DNA of 64,000 bases from Rhodopseudomonas palustris (lineage in GTDB: Bacteria; Pseudomonadota; Alphaproteobacteria; Rhizobiales; Xanthobacteraceae), in NCBI GenBank assembly GCA_016215605.1, contig JACRJB010000007.1, forward strand, positions 1 through 64,000. Direction: 5' to 3'. Positions 1-9,139 of this stretch are shown here, piece after piece. The translations under genes were made by a program, and so were the position numbers. The notes under the pieces were generated by a model that saw only the letters and a program-made list of their open reading frames with translations, made no database searches and was not told the origin of the DNA. The number at the start of each line of letters is the position of its first letter. Position 1 is the stretch's first letter.

Positions 1-76
1 CGCGGGCCCGGAATCCATACTCCCGGCGGTGGTTATGGATTCCGGGCTCGCGCCAAGAGGCGCGCCCCGGAATGAC
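1..76. repeat. Intergenic palindromic repeat, family A (truncated by window start)
   Basis: The right part of a recurrent element whose arms read GGAATCCATA and TATGGATTCC and whose outer end is GCGCCCCGGAATGAC. It sits upstream of the ABC permease gene. Other copies lie near 2.1, 9.0, 29.9, 31.1 and 57.7 kb. Confidence 0.8.
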
Positions 77-153
77 GAACGCGATGTTTGAGATCAGGCG
101 AAATCGGTACCGAGGATGAATCAGCGCATGCCCCTTCAAGGAAGCAGCCGTCG

Positions 154-1107
154 ATGAGCACCCTTCAAACAACATCGCCGGTACCGTCGCGTGGCGGCTC
201 GACGGCGTGGCAGCGGTTGCAGACCAACCGCAACTGGCTGGCGCTGTGGTTCATGATGCCGGCGGCGGCGTTCCTGATCCTGTTTCTGGCCTATCCGCTG
301 TTCCTGGGCGTGTGGATGAGCTTCACCGACGCCCGGATCGGCCGCGACGGCGTGTTCGTCGGCGTCGAGAACTACGAATGGCTGTGGGACGACAGCATCT
401 TCTGGCTGTCGGTGTTCAACACCATCCTCTACACTGCGGTCGCCAGCGCGATCAAATTCGCCGTTGGCCTGTATCTCGCGCTGCTGCTCAACCGGCACAT
501 GCCGTTCAAGGCGATGATCCGCGCCGCGGTGCTGGTGCCGTTCATCGTGCCGACCGTGCTGTCGGCGATCGCGTTCTGGTGGATCTACGATTCGCAGTTC
601 TCGATCATCTCCTGGTCGCTGATCAAGCTCGGCCTGATCGAGCAGAACATCAATTTTCTCGGCGACTCGAACTGGGCGCGCGCCAGCGTGATCTTCGCCA
701 ACATCTGGCGCGGCGTTCCGTTCGTGGCGATCACGCTGCTGGCCGGCCTGCAGACGGTGTCGCCGTCGCTGTACGAGGCCGCGACGCTCGACGGCGCCAC
801 TTCGTGGCAGCGCTTCCGCTACATCACCTATCCGCTGCTGACGCCGATCATCGCCGTGGTGATGACGTTCTCGGTGCTGTTCACCTTCACCGACTTCCAG
901 CTGATCTGGGCGCTGACCCGCGGCGGGCCGGTCAACGCCACGCATCTGATGGCGACGCTGAGCTATCAGCGCGGCATTCTGTCGGGCCGGCTCGGGGAGG
1001 GCGCGGCGATCGCCACCGCGATGATCCCGTTCCTGCTCGCGGCGATCGCGATCTCCTGGTTCGGCATGCAGCGCCGCAAGTGGCAGCAAGGAACGGACAA
1101 TGACTGA
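154..1107 (+). CDS. Sugar ABC transporter permease, MalF/UgpA type
   Basis: An inner-membrane permease of a carbohydrate-type ABC importer (317 aa). The first membrane helix is at about residues 30-52, followed by several more hydrophobic segments. The cytoplasmic EAA loop that docks the ATPase is at about 207-225 (YEAATLDGATSWQRF). The ATG at 154 is preferred over an upstream in-frame codon at 88 because AAGGAAG precedes it. Its stop overlaps the start of the next permease, so the two are translationally coupled. The binding protein and ATPase are not in the window and probably lie upstream. The substrate cannot be read from the permease; the DenD-like gene downstream hints at a sugar or sugar acid. 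Confidence 0.9.
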   Translation: MSTLQTTSPVPSRGGSTAWQRLQTNRNWLALWFMMPAAAFLILFLAYPLFLGVWMSFTDARIGRDGVFVGVENYEWLWDDSIFWLSVFNTILYTAVASAIKFAVGLYLALLLNRHMPFKAMIRAAVLVPFIVPTVLSAIAFWWIYDSQFSIISWSLIKLGLIEQNINFLGDSNWARASVIFANIWRGVPFVAITLLAGLQTVSPSLYEAATLDGATSWQRFRYITYPLLTPIIAVVMTFSVLFTFTDFQLIWALTRGGPVNATHLMATLSYQRGILSGRLGEGAAIATAMIPFLLAAIAISWFGMQRRKWQQGTDND

Positions 1108-2023
1108 GACCACCGCCTCCGATCCGCGCCTCGCCGCCAAACCCGCCACCGTCGCCCAGGACGACGACAGCGAGGGCATGAGCTATCTGGAGTCGCTGCC
1201 GCGCCGGCTGGTGACGCTGTATCTGCCGCTGCTGATCATCGTCGTCATCCTGCTGTTCCCGTTCTACTGGATGGCGCTGACCTCGATCAAACCCGACGAG
1301 CAGCTGATCGACATGGAGACCTACAACCCGTTCTGGGTTGTGAAGCCGACCTTCAAGCACATCTCCAAGCTGCTGTTCGAGACGCAATATCCGCGCTGGC
1401 TGTGGAACACGATGTATGTCGCCGCCGCCGCCACCACGCTGTCGATCATCGCCAGCGTGCTCGCCGCCTATGCGATCGTCCGGTTGCGCTTCCGCGGCGC
1501 CGACAGCGTCGGCGCGGCGATCTTCATGGCCTATCTGGTGCCGCCGTCGATCCTGTTCATTCCGCTGGCCTCGGTGATCCAGGCCTATGGCCTGTTCGAC
1601 TCGCCGCTGTCGCTGATCCTAGTGTATCCGACGCTGCTGATCCCGTTCTCGACCTGGCTGCTGATGGGCTACTTCAAGACCATCCCGTTCGAGCTGGAGG
1701 AATGCGCGCTGATCGACGGCGCCTCGCGCTGGCAGATCCTGACAAGGATCATCGTGCCGCTGGCGGTGCCGGGCCTGATCTCCGCCTTCATCTTCTCGTT
1801 CACGCTGTGCTGGAACGAATTCATCTACGCGCTGACCTTCCTGCAATCGACGCCGAACAAGACCGTGCCGGTCGCGATCGTCAACGAATTCGTCGACGGC
1901 GACATCTACAAATGGGGCTCGCTGATGGCCGGCGCCCTGGTCGGCTCGCTGCCGCTGGTGATCCTCTACGCGTTCTTCGTCGAGCACTACGTGTCGGCGA
2001 TGACCGGGGCGGTGAAGGAATAG
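1100..2023 (+). CDS. Sugar ABC transporter permease, MalG/UgpE type
   Basis: The second permease of the same importer (307 aa). It has an N-terminal helix at about 33-55, five further hydrophobic segments and an EAA loop at about 199-218 (LEECALIDGASRWQIL). It starts 8 nt before the end of the MalF-type gene, with AAGGAAC upstream. A family A repeat follows the stop, which probably marks the end of the operon. The heterodimer would form the membrane channel; the substrate is unknown. Confidence 0.9.
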   Translation: MTETTASDPRLAAKPATVAQDDDSEGMSYLESLPRRLVTLYLPLLIIVVILLFPFYWMALTSIKPDEQLIDMETYNPFWVVKPTFKHISKLLFETQYPRWLWNTMYVAAAATTLSIIASVLAAYAIVRLRFRGADSVGAAIFMAYLVPPSILFIPLASVIQAYGLFDSPLSLILVYPTLLIPFSTWLLMGYFKTIPFELEECALIDGASRWQILTRIIVPLAVPGLISAFIFSFTLCWNEFIYALTFLQSTPNKTVPVAIVNEFVDGDIYKWGSLMAGALVGSLPLVILYAFFVEHYVSAMTGAVKE

Positions 2024-2060
2024 GACTTCATCATCGACTTGACTCCAACCACATCAGAGT

Positions 2061-2174
2061 TCGTCATTCCGGGGCGCGCGCAGCGCGAACCCGGAATCCA
2101 TAACCCCTGCAGGGAGTATGGATTCCGGGTCTTCCACCAGTCGGCTCCGCCGCCTGGTGGAATCCCGGAATGAC
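2061..2174. repeat. Intergenic palindromic repeat, family A
   Basis: A full copy: the outer arms CGTCATTCCGGG and CCCGGAATGAC flank inner arms GGAATCCATA and TATGGATTCC. It lies between the ABC permease and the DenD-like gene. Confidence 0.85.
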
Positions 2175-2194
2175 ACAAGATAGGGGACCGTTCG

Positions 2195-3181
2195 TTGCAC
2201 ATTCTGATTCTCGGCGCGGCCGGCATGGTCGGGCGCAAACTCACCGACCGGCTGCTCGCGGACGGCCGTCTCGGCGCGCGCGACATCACGCGGATGACGC
2301 TGCAGGACGTGGTCGAGCCGGCGCGGCCGCCGCATGCGTCGATCGCGATGTCGACGGTGACCAGCGATCTCGCCGAGCCGGGCCAGGCGGCGGCGCTGGT
2401 GGCGCATCGGCCGGACGTCATCTTCCATCTCGCCGCGATCGTCTCCGGCGAGGCCGAGGCGGATTTCGACAAGGGCTACCGGATCAATCTCGACGGCACC
2501 CGGCATCTGATCGATGCGATCCGCGCCGAGGGCGACGGCTACAAGCCGCGGCTGGTGTTCACCTCGTCGATCGCGGTGTTCGGCGCACCGTTCCCGGAAC
2601 AGATCGGCGACGAATTCCTGTCGGCGCCGCTGACCAGCTACGGCACCCAGAAGGCGATCTGCGAACTCCTGCTGGCGGATTATACGCGGCGCGGCTTCCT
2701 CGACGGCATCGGCATCCGCCTGCCGACGATCTGTGTCCGCCCCGGCAAGCCCAACAAGGCGGCGTCCGGTTTCTTCTCCAACATCATCCGCGAGCCGCTG
2801 GCCGGGCAGGAAGCGGTGCTGCCGGTCGGCGATGACGTGATGCACTGGCACGCCTCGCCGCGCTCGGCGGTCGGCTTCCTGATTCATGCCGGCACGATGG
2901 ACACCGCGGCGATCGGCCCACGCCGCAATCTGTCGATGCCCGGTCTCGCCGCGACGGTCGGCGAGCAGATCGCGTCGCTCGAACGCGTCGCCGGAAAGGG
3001 CGTGGTGGCGCGGATCAGGCGCGAGCCCGATCCAACGATCATCGGCATCGTCTCCGGCTGGCCGCGCAATTTCTCCACCGACCGCGCGCTCAGCCTCGGC
3101 TTCACCACCGCGGAACAGACCTTCGACGACATCATCCGCATTCACATCGAGGATGAACTCGGCGGGACGTTCGTGGGCTGA
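2195..3181 (+). CDS. denD: NAD-dependent epimerase/dehydratase, D-erythronate dehydrogenase-like
   Basis: An extended short-chain dehydrogenase (328 aa). A Rossmann glycine motif GAAGMVG is at residues 7-13, the TSS segment is at about 124-126 and the catalytic Tyr149-x-x-x-Lys153 is in SYGTQK. The overall sequence resembles D-erythronate dehydrogenases, which oxidise sugar acids at C2. The start is TTG at 2195 with AGGGGA upstream; it places the dinucleotide fold at the N-terminus as the family requires. Adjacency to sugar ABC permeases supports a sugar-acid role. The substrate, and therefore the gene symbol, is an inference. Confidence 0.7.
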   Translation: MHILILGAAGMVGRKLTDRLLADGRLGARDITRMTLQDVVEPARPPHASIAMSTVTSDLAEPGQAAALVAHRPDVIFHLAAIVSGEAEADFDKGYRINLDGTRHLIDAIRAEGDGYKPRLVFTSSIAVFGAPFPEQIGDEFLSAPLTSYGTQKAICELLLADYTRRGFLDGIGIRLPTICVRPGKPNKAASGFFSNIIREPLAGQEAVLPVGDDVMHWHASPRSAVGFLIHAGTMDTAAIGPRRNLSMPGLAATVGEQIASLERVAGKGVVARIRREPDPTIIGIVSGWPRNFSTDRALSLGFTTAEQTFDDIIRIHIEDELGGTFVG

Positions 3182-3193
3182 GCCGAAAAAAAC

Positions 3194-3267
3194 CGTCATC
3201 GCCGGGCTCGACCCGGCGATCCATCTTCTTCGTGTGATGGATGCCCGGGTCAAGCCCGGGCATGACG
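3194..3267. repeat. Intergenic palindromic repeat, family C
   Basis: An inverted repeat with outer ends CGTCATCGCCGGG and CCCGGGCATGACGG and an internal GATCCATC/GATGGATG pair. Similar copies lie at 4547-4675 and 27880-27957. Confidence 0.8.
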
Positions 3268-3353
3268 GATCTATGTCTGGAACGGGGGATGCTTTTGGCT
3301 GACGGGCGTCCTATATTCCGGCCAAACCAGCAACCCGAGCGAGGAGACACCCC

Positions 3354-4523
3354 ATGACCGCCAGTATCGTTGGATGGGCGCATATGCCCTTCGGCAAGTT
3401 CGACGCCGAGACCGTCGAGAGCATGATCGTCCGCGTCGCCAACGAGGCGATCGCCGATGCCGGCATCGCCGCGAGCGATGTCGATGAAATCGTGCTCGGG
3501 CATTTCAACGCCGGCTTCTCGCCGCAGGACTTCACCGCGGCGCTGGTGCTGCAGGCCGATCCGGCGCTGCGCTTCAAGCCCGCCACCCGCGTCGAAAACG
3601 CCTGCGCCACCGGCTCCGCCGCCGTGCACCAGGGCATCCGCGCGATCGAGGCCGGCGCCGCCAAGGTGGTGCTGGTGGTCGGCGTCGAGCAGATGACGCG
3701 CACGCCGGGGCCGGAGATCGGCAAGAACCTGCTGCGCGCGTCCTATCTGCCGGAAGACGGCGAGACGCCCGCGGGCTTCGCCGGCGTGTTCGGCATCATC
3801 GCGCAGAAGTACTTCCAGAAATACGGCGACCAGTCCGACGCGCTGGCGATGATCGCCGCCAAGAATCACCACAACGGCGTGTCGAATCCCTATGCGCAGA
3901 TGCGCAAGGATTTCGGCTTCGAGTTCTGCCGCGCCGAAGGCGACAAGAACCCGTTCGTCGCCGGTCCCTTGAAGCGCACCGATTGCTCGCTGGTCTCCGA
4001 CGGCGCGGCGGCGCTGGTGCTGACCTCGGCCGAGAACGCCAAGACCATGGGCAAGGCCGTCAACATCCGCGCCCGCGCCCATGCGCAGGACTTCCTGCCG
4101 ATGTCGAAGCGCGACATCCTGTCGTTCGAGGGCTGCACCGTCGCCTGGCAGCGCGCGCTGGAGCAGGCCGGCGTGACGCTGAACGATCTGTCGTTCGTCG
4201 AGACCCACGACTGCTTCACCATCGCCGAACTGATCGAATACGAAGCGATGGGGCTGACGCCGAAGGGGCAGGGCGCCCGCGCCATCAAGGAAGGCTGGAC
4301 TCAGAAGGACGGCAAGCTGCCGATCAATCCGTCCGGCGGCCTGAAGGCCAAGGGCCATCCGATCGGCGCCACCGGCGTGTCGATGCACGTGCTGACGGCG
4401 ATGCAGCTGCTCGGCCAGGCGCCGGAAGGCATGCAGATCAAGGACGCCAAGCTCGGCGGCATCTTCAACATGGGCGGCGCCGCGGTCGCCAACTACGTCT
4501 CGGTGCTCGAGCCGGCGAAGTAA
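3354..4523 (+). CDS. Thiolase (acetyl-CoA acetyltransferase family)
   Basis: A classical thiolase-fold enzyme (389 aa), closest in style to the SCP-x/thiolase subfamily. The nucleophilic Cys is at about residue 84 in ENACATG. The C-terminal GHPIGATG has its catalytic His at about 335, and HDCFTIAELIEYEAMG is also typical. It would cleave a 3-ketoacyl-CoA to acetyl- or propionyl-CoA plus a shortened acyl-CoA. GAGGAGA lies upstream of the ATG. A family C repeat separates it from the acyl-CoA ligase downstream. Compare the second thiolase-fold gene at 9140, which lacks the Cys. Confidence 0.88.
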   Translation: MTASIVGWAHMPFGKFDAETVESMIVRVANEAIADAGIAASDVDEIVLGHFNAGFSPQDFTAALVLQADPALRFKPATRVENACATGSAAVHQGIRAIEAGAAKVVLVVGVEQMTRTPGPEIGKNLLRASYLPEDGETPAGFAGVFGIIAQKYFQKYGDQSDALAMIAAKNHHNGVSNPYAQMRKDFGFEFCRAEGDKNPFVAGPLKRTDCSLVSDGAAALVLTSAENAKTMGKAVNIRARAHAQDFLPMSKRDILSFEGCTVAWQRALEQAGVTLNDLSFVETHDCFTIAELIEYEAMGLTPKGQGARAIKEGWTQKDGKLPINPSGGLKAKGHPIGATGVSMHVLTAMQLLGQAPEGMQIKDAKLGGIFNMGGAAVANYVSVLEPAK

Positions 4524-4546
4524 TCCAACGCGATGGCTCTCTCGCC

Positions 4547-4675
4547 CGTCATGCCCGGGCTCGTCCCGGGCATCCACGCCTTCGGCGGTGGACGCGGCAA
4601 AGACGTGGATGGCCGGGCCTTCGCCGCGCCGAAGGGGCTTCGGCCCCGCAGGCGGGACAAGCCCGGCCATGACGG
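4547..4675. repeat. Intergenic palindromic repeat, family C
   Basis: A long copy with outer ends CGTCATGCCCGGGC and GCCCGGCCATGACGG. A smaller GC-rich palindrome (GGGGCTTCGGCCCC) sits near its right end. Confidence 0.8.
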
Positions 4676-4729
4676 CAAGCGGGCCGGCAGTCGCGTCCCC
4701 ATTGAACACTCGGTTTGCGGGGGCTTGCG

Positions 4730-6256
4730 ATGAATCTGGCGGAATGGCTCGCCGCGAGCGCCCGGCTGCGGCCCGGCGCCCCCGCGCTGCTGACCGGCAC
4801 GACGATCGAGGCGGATTACGCTACGTTCGCGGCGCGCGCCGCCTCGTTCGCCGCGGCGCTGGGGCGCGACTACGGCGTCGCGCCCGGCGACCGCGTCGCG
4901 CTGTTCGCGAGCAATTGCACGGCCTATCTCGAAGCGCTGTACGGCGTCTGGTGGGCGGGCGCGGCGGCGGTGCCGATCAACGCCAAGCTGCACGGCCGCG
5001 AGGCGGCGTGGATCTGCAGCAATTCCGGCGTGAAGCTGGCGCTGATCTGCGACGACACCGCGGAGAGCTTCGACGAGGCCGCCGGCGATTGCCCGCCCGG
5101 CATGGCGACGCTGGCGCTCGACAGCGACGCGTATCACCGCGCCCGCAGCGGCGAGGGGCCGATGGTCCCGGTGGCGCGCGACGACCGCGACCTCGCCTGG
5201 CTGTTCTACACCTCGGGCACCACCGGGCGGCCGAAGGGCGTGATGCTCAGCCACGGCAATCTGATCGCGATGTCGCTGTGCTATCTGGCCGACGTCGATC
5301 AGGTCGGGCCCGACGACGCGGCGCTGTATGCCGCGCCGATCTCGCACGGCGCCGGACTCTACAACATGATCCACACCAGATTCGGCGCGCGCCACGTCGT
5401 GCCCGACTCCGGCGGCTTCGATCCGGACGAGGTGCTGACGCTCGGCAAACAGCTCGGCGACGTCGCGATGTTCGCCGCGCCGACCATGATCAAGCGGCTG
5501 GTGGAAGCCGCCAAGCGCCGCGGCGAGAGCGGCGAGGGACTGCGCACCATCGTCTATGGCGGCGGCCCGATGTATCTCGCCGATATCCGCGAGGCGCTGG
5601 CCGTGATGGGCCAGCGTTTTGTGCAGATCTACGGCCAGGGTGAGAGTCCGATGACGATTACCTCGCTGACGCGTGCGCGGCACGCCGACGTCGCTCATCC
5701 GCGCTATCTGGAGCGGCTGGCCTCGGTCGGCACCGCGCAGAGCGTGGTCTCGGTGCGGATCACCGGTGCCGACGGTCGCGAGTTGCCGGTGGGCGAGACC
5801 GGCGAGATCGAGGTCAAGGGCTTGACCGTGATGCTCGGCTACTGGAACAACCCGACCGCGAATGCCGAGACGTTGAAGGACGGCTGGCTGCGCACCGGCG
5901 ATGTCGGACGCCTGGATGAGGACGGCTTCCTGACGCTGTCGGACCGCTCCAAGGACGTGATCATCTCCGGCGGCACCAACATCTATCCGCGCGAGGTCGA
6001 AGAGGCGCTGCTGACGCATCCGGCGGTGCGCGAGGTGTCGGCGATCGGCGTCGCCGATCCGGAATGGGGCGAGAATGTCGTCGCCTGCGTCGTGCTGGCC
6101 GAGGGCGCTGCACCCGACGACGCTGCGCTGGATCAGCACTGCCTCGCCGCGATCGCCCGCTTCAAGCGTCCGAAGCGCTACGTCTATCTGGAGGCGCTGC
6201 CGAAGAACAATTACGGCAAGGTGCTGAAGACCGAACTGCGCAAGATGGTGAAGTAG
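4730..6256 (+). CDS. AMP-forming acyl-CoA synthetase
   Basis: A member of the ANL adenylating superfamily (508 aa) that activates a carboxylic acid to its CoA thioester through an acyl-adenylate. The phosphate-binding motif TSGTTGRPKG is at about 162-171. The hinge region GYWNNP...DGWLRTGD and the SDRSKDVIISGGTNIYP stretch follow, and the catalytic Lys lies in NNYGKVLK near residue 500. The ATG at 4730 is chosen over the in-frame TTG at 4715 because GCGGGGG lies upstream. The acid is not identifiable; the neighbourhood suggests a beta-oxidation substrate. Confidence 0.9.
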   Translation: MNLAEWLAASARLRPGAPALLTGTTIEADYATFAARAASFAAALGRDYGVAPGDRVALFASNCTAYLEALYGVWWAGAAAVPINAKLHGREAAWICSNSGVKLALICDDTAESFDEAAGDCPPGMATLALDSDAYHRARSGEGPMVPVARDDRDLAWLFYTSGTTGRPKGVMLSHGNLIAMSLCYLADVDQVGPDDAALYAAPISHGAGLYNMIHTRFGARHVVPDSGGFDPDEVLTLGKQLGDVAMFAAPTMIKRLVEAAKRRGESGEGLRTIVYGGGPMYLADIREALAVMGQRFVQIYGQGESPMTITSLTRARHADVAHPRYLERLASVGTAQSVVSVRITGADGRELPVGETGEIEVKGLTVMLGYWNNPTANAETLKDGWLRTGDVGRLDEDGFLTLSDRSKDVIISGGTNIYPREVEEALLTHPAVREVSAIGVADPEWGENVVACVVLAEGAAPDDAALDQHCLAAIARFKRPKRYVYLEALPKNNYGKVLKTELRKMVK

Positions 6257-6275
6257 TTTCCATCGCTCCCTCTGT

Positions 6276-6393
6276 CGTCATTGCGAGCCACCGGGTCGGC
6301 GCGAAGCGCCGCCCGATGACAGGCTCCGCGAAGCAATCCAGCGCGGTGCACTAAGCTGGATTGCTTCGTCGGCTTCGCCTCCTCGCAATGACG
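6276..6393. repeat. Intergenic palindromic repeat, family D
   Basis: The outer ends are CGTCATTGCGAG and CTCGCAATGACG. The inner arms GAAGCAATCCAGC and GCTGGATTGCTTC form a long stem. It lies between the convergent acyl-CoA ligase and MaoC-like genes and is the only copy of this family seen here. Confidence 0.85.
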
Positions 6394-6397
6394 AGGG

Positions 6398-7282
6398 TTA
6401 GCTCATTCGTCCTACCATCGCAGCCCGTTCATCACCATCGACCCACAACGCGAAGGCGTCGCCGTCGGTCGACGCGGCGTGCCGCAGCGTGACGTCGCGG
6501 CCGTAATACACCGGGCCTTTCAGCCAGAGATCGAGTTGCCGCGGCGGTGCGTGCGTCGGCGGAAGGTGCCCGAGACATTGCGCCGCGATCCGCTGCGGAT
6601 GCGCCGATGCCGCGGCGAAGCCGGTCCGGCGCGCATAGGCGTCGAGCAGGTGCAGGGGATTGCAGTCGCCGGTCAGCCGCGCCCAGCGCAATCGCCGTCC
6701 GCCGTCGACGCGCCAATGCGCGACCGGCGGCTGCGCGGGATCGACCATCGGCGAGACGAAATCGGCGCCCGCGGCCGCGCCGTGCGACAGCAGCGGCGCG
6801 AAGCGGCCGCGATAGTAGAACGTCGTGACGCTCTCCCACGGGCAATCGTCGCCCTGCAGCAGCTGCACGTGGATGTCGAGCTCGATCCCCTTGTCGTGGA
6901 CGCGCCAGGCGATCGCCTGCGCGATCAGATCGGACGGATAGGCGAGTTTGATCTCGCCGCTGCGCGTCAGCCGATTGCGCAGTTGCAGCGCGCGCCAGAT
7001 CGGCAGCGGCCAGATCGGGTGCATCAGCATCGCCAGCGTCAGCCGAAAGCCGCTGACGTGCGGCGCCAGCAACAACAACCGATCGGTGGTGGCGGAGTCG
7101 TCGCTTCCGGCGAGACGTTGCAGCACGCCGAGGACATCGCGTCCGATGCGATAGTCGCGCCAGATGAAACTGAAGGTGGGGAAGCCTTCCTTGCCGCGCC
7201 AGCCCGGCGACGGCCACAGCGCGCCGAGGCCCATCGCCGGCAGCGATGGCGGGGCCAGGAAGGTGGTGTGATGCGTGGTCAT
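6398..7282 (-). CDS. MaoC-like hotdog-fold hydratase/dehydratase
   Basis: A 294-aa protein whose C-terminal half carries the hydratase motif GDCNPLH, with the catalytic Asp at about 206 and His at about 211. This is characteristic of MaoC/R-specific enoyl-CoA hydratases. The N-terminal half probably forms a second, degenerate hotdog domain. It would hydrate an enoyl-CoA, fitting the surrounding CoA genes, but it is on the opposite strand to them. No strong ribosome binding site precedes the ATG at 7282. The function is assigned by motif; the substrate is unknown. Confidence 0.7.
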   Translation of the reverse strand: MTTHHTTFLAPPSLPAMGLGALWPSPGWRGKEGFPTFSFIWRDYRIGRDVLGVLQRLAGSDDSATTDRLLLLAPHVSGFRLTLAMLMHPIWPLPIWRALQLRNRLTRSGEIKLAYPSDLIAQAIAWRVHDKGIELDIHVQLLQGDDCPWESVTTFYYRGRFAPLLSHGAAAGADFVSPMVDPAQPPVAHWRVDGGRRLRWARLTGDCNPLHLLDAYARRTGFAAASAHPQRIAAQCLGHLPPTHAPPRQLDLWLKGPVYYGRDVTLRHAASTDGDAFALWVDGDERAAMVGRMS

Positions 7283-7516
7283 CGGAAGCTCTGTCGGCGA
7301 GATCGCGGTTCCGGTCGATCCCAGTGAAGACGGCCGAGGCCGCCGTGGTCAATGACGCCCCGCAACGATTCCGCGCCACGGAACATCGGCGCGCGGCGGG
7401 GACGGCCGCAGGGGCGCCATGCCGGCGACCGGCTTGATCTCGGCGCGGGCTCCACGCTACAGGGGAACGACGGTGCCGACGAGAGCGCCGCTGCTGCACC
7501 GGGAGATGACGCGGCG

Positions 7517-8719
7517 ATGGGGCCACTCGAGGGCGTGAAGATCGTCGACATGACGTCGGTGCTGATGGGGCCGTATGCGACCCAGATGCTCGGTGACTAC
7601 GGCGCCGACGTGATCAAGATCGAATCCCCCGACGGCGACGTCACCCGGCAGATCGGGCCGTCGCGCCATCCCGGCATGGGTCCGGTGTTTCTCAACGCCA
7701 ACCGCAACAAGCGCAGCATCTGCCTCGATCTCAAGCACGCCGCCGGCCGCGACGCCGCGCTGCGGTTGATCGCCGGCGCCGACGTGCTGGTCTACAACGT
7801 CCGTCCGCAGGCGATGGCGCGGCTGCGGCTCGGCTATGACGACGTCGCCGCCATCAATCCGCGGCTGGTCTATGCCGGCGTGTTCGGCTTCGGCCAGGAC
7901 GGCCCGTATGCGGCGAAGCCCGCTTACGACGATCTGATCCAGGGCGCCACCGCGCTGCCGGCGCTGAACGCGCGGATCGGCGACGGCACGCCGCGCTACG
8001 TGCCGAACGCGCTGGTCGATCGCATCGTCGGCCTCACCGCGGTCGGCGCGATCTGCGCGTCGCTGGTGCATCGCGACCGCACCGGTCAGGGCCAGCGCGT
8101 CGACATTCCGATGTTCGAGACCATGGCGAGCTTCGTGATGGGCGATCATCTCGGCGGCCTGACCTACGAGCCGCCGCTCGACCGCGGCGGCTATGCGCGG
8201 CATCTGTCGCCGGACCGGCGGCCGTACCAGACCGCCGACGGCTACATCTGCGCGATGGTCTACAACGACAAGCAGTGGTTCAGCTTCCTGCGCGCGGTCG
8301 GTCGCGACGATCTGCTCGGCGACGAGCGCTACACCAGCTTCGCCAAACGCGCGGTGCATATCGATGTGGTCTATGCCGAACTGGCGCGGATCTTTCAGAC
8401 CCGCACCACGGCGGAGTGGACCGAATTGCTCGACGCCGCCGACGTGCCGGCGATGCGGATGCACGATCTCGAAAGCATGCTCGACGATCCGCATCTGGTC
8501 GCGACGGAGTTCTTCCCCGTGGTCCAGCATCCGAGCGAAGGCGCGATCCGCGACATGAAGGTGTCGGCGACCTGGTCGGCGACCCCGGTCGAACGCCAGC
8601 GCTTCGCGCCGCGGCTCGGCGAGCAGGGCGCGGAGGTGCTGCGGGAAACGGGATACACCGACGACGAGATCGCCGGCTTGGCGGCCTGCGGCGCGGTGAA
8701 GCTGCCGCAGGGGAGCTGA
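7517..8719 (+). CDS. Class III CoA-transferase, CaiB/BaiF family
   Basis: A 400-aa CoA-transferase that moves CoA between carboxylic acids through enzyme-bound anhydride intermediates. The N-terminus GVKIVDMTSVLMGPYATQML and the GADVIKIESPDGD stretch are typical. The probable catalytic Asp is in AYDDLIQG at about 138-139. The ATG at 7517 (GGGAG upstream) starts exactly where the family begins; an in-frame extension to 7352 is composition-biased and probably not translated. It is divergent from the MaoC-like gene and followed by a 420-bp repeat-filled gap. Confidence 0.88.
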   Translation: MGPLEGVKIVDMTSVLMGPYATQMLGDYGADVIKIESPDGDVTRQIGPSRHPGMGPVFLNANRNKRSICLDLKHAAGRDAALRLIAGADVLVYNVRPQAMARLRLGYDDVAAINPRLVYAGVFGFGQDGPYAAKPAYDDLIQGATALPALNARIGDGTPRYVPNALVDRIVGLTAVGAICASLVHRDRTGQGQRVDIPMFETMASFVMGDHLGGLTYEPPLDRGGYARHLSPDRRPYQTADGYICAMVYNDKQWFSFLRAVGRDDLLGDERYTSFAKRAVHIDVVYAELARIFQTRTTAEWTELLDAADVPAMRMHDLESMLDDPHLVATEFFPVVQHPSEGAIRDMKVSATWSATPVERQRFAPRLGEQGAEVLRETGYTDDEIAGLAACGAVKLPQGS

Positions 8720-8748
8720 GAGAGTGCTACGCGCTCAGTGCCCGTGGA

Positions 8749-8928
8749 CCCCCACCCCCGACTCCTCCCCGCAAGGGGGAGGGGAGAAGAGCACAGCGCG
8801 CTCCCTCTCCCGCTTGCGGGAGAGGGCTGGGGTGAGGGCGACGCGGGCGCAGTGCCTGTGCGAAAGCGACGCTAGCGCAGTGCCCGGTGACCCCCACCCC
8901 CGGCCCCTCCCCGCAGGGGGGAGGGGAG
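8749..8928. repeat. Cluster of family E GC-rich inverted repeats
   Basis: Three short inverted repeats in a row: CTCCCCGCAAGGGGGAG (8749-8788), CTCCCGCTTGCGGGAG (8801-8840) and CCCTCCCCGCAGGGGGGAGGG (about 8890-8928). With the family A copy that follows, they fill the 420-bp gap between the CoA-transferase and thiolase-like genes. No gene is visible here. Confidence 0.75.
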
Positions 8929-8990
8929 CGCGCCGTGCTCGGGCTCTCATTCGTGGTCCTCATCGCCGTCAGCGTCGTCACCCTCTCGTT

Positions 8991-9092
8991 CGTCATTCCG
9001 GGGCGCCGCGCAGCGGCGAACCCGGAATCCATAACCCCTGCCAGGGAGTATGGATTCCGGGTTCGCGCCAAGGGGCGCGCCCCGGAATGACG
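8991..9092. repeat. Intergenic palindromic repeat, family A
   Basis: A full copy with outer arms CGTCATTCCGGGGCGC and GCGCCCCGGAATGACG and inner arms GGAATCCATA and TATGGATTCC. It lies just upstream of the thiolase-like gene. Confidence 0.88.
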
Positions 9093-9139
9093 TTGAGAGG
9101 TGGTTCCTGTGCGCAACTTCTTCCTCGGGTAGTCGCGTC

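Noticed and set aside
8749-9092. Possible CRISPR array because of closely spaced repeats
   Set aside because: The repeats differ in length and sequence, are palindromic throughout, have no uniform spacers, and no cas gene is near.
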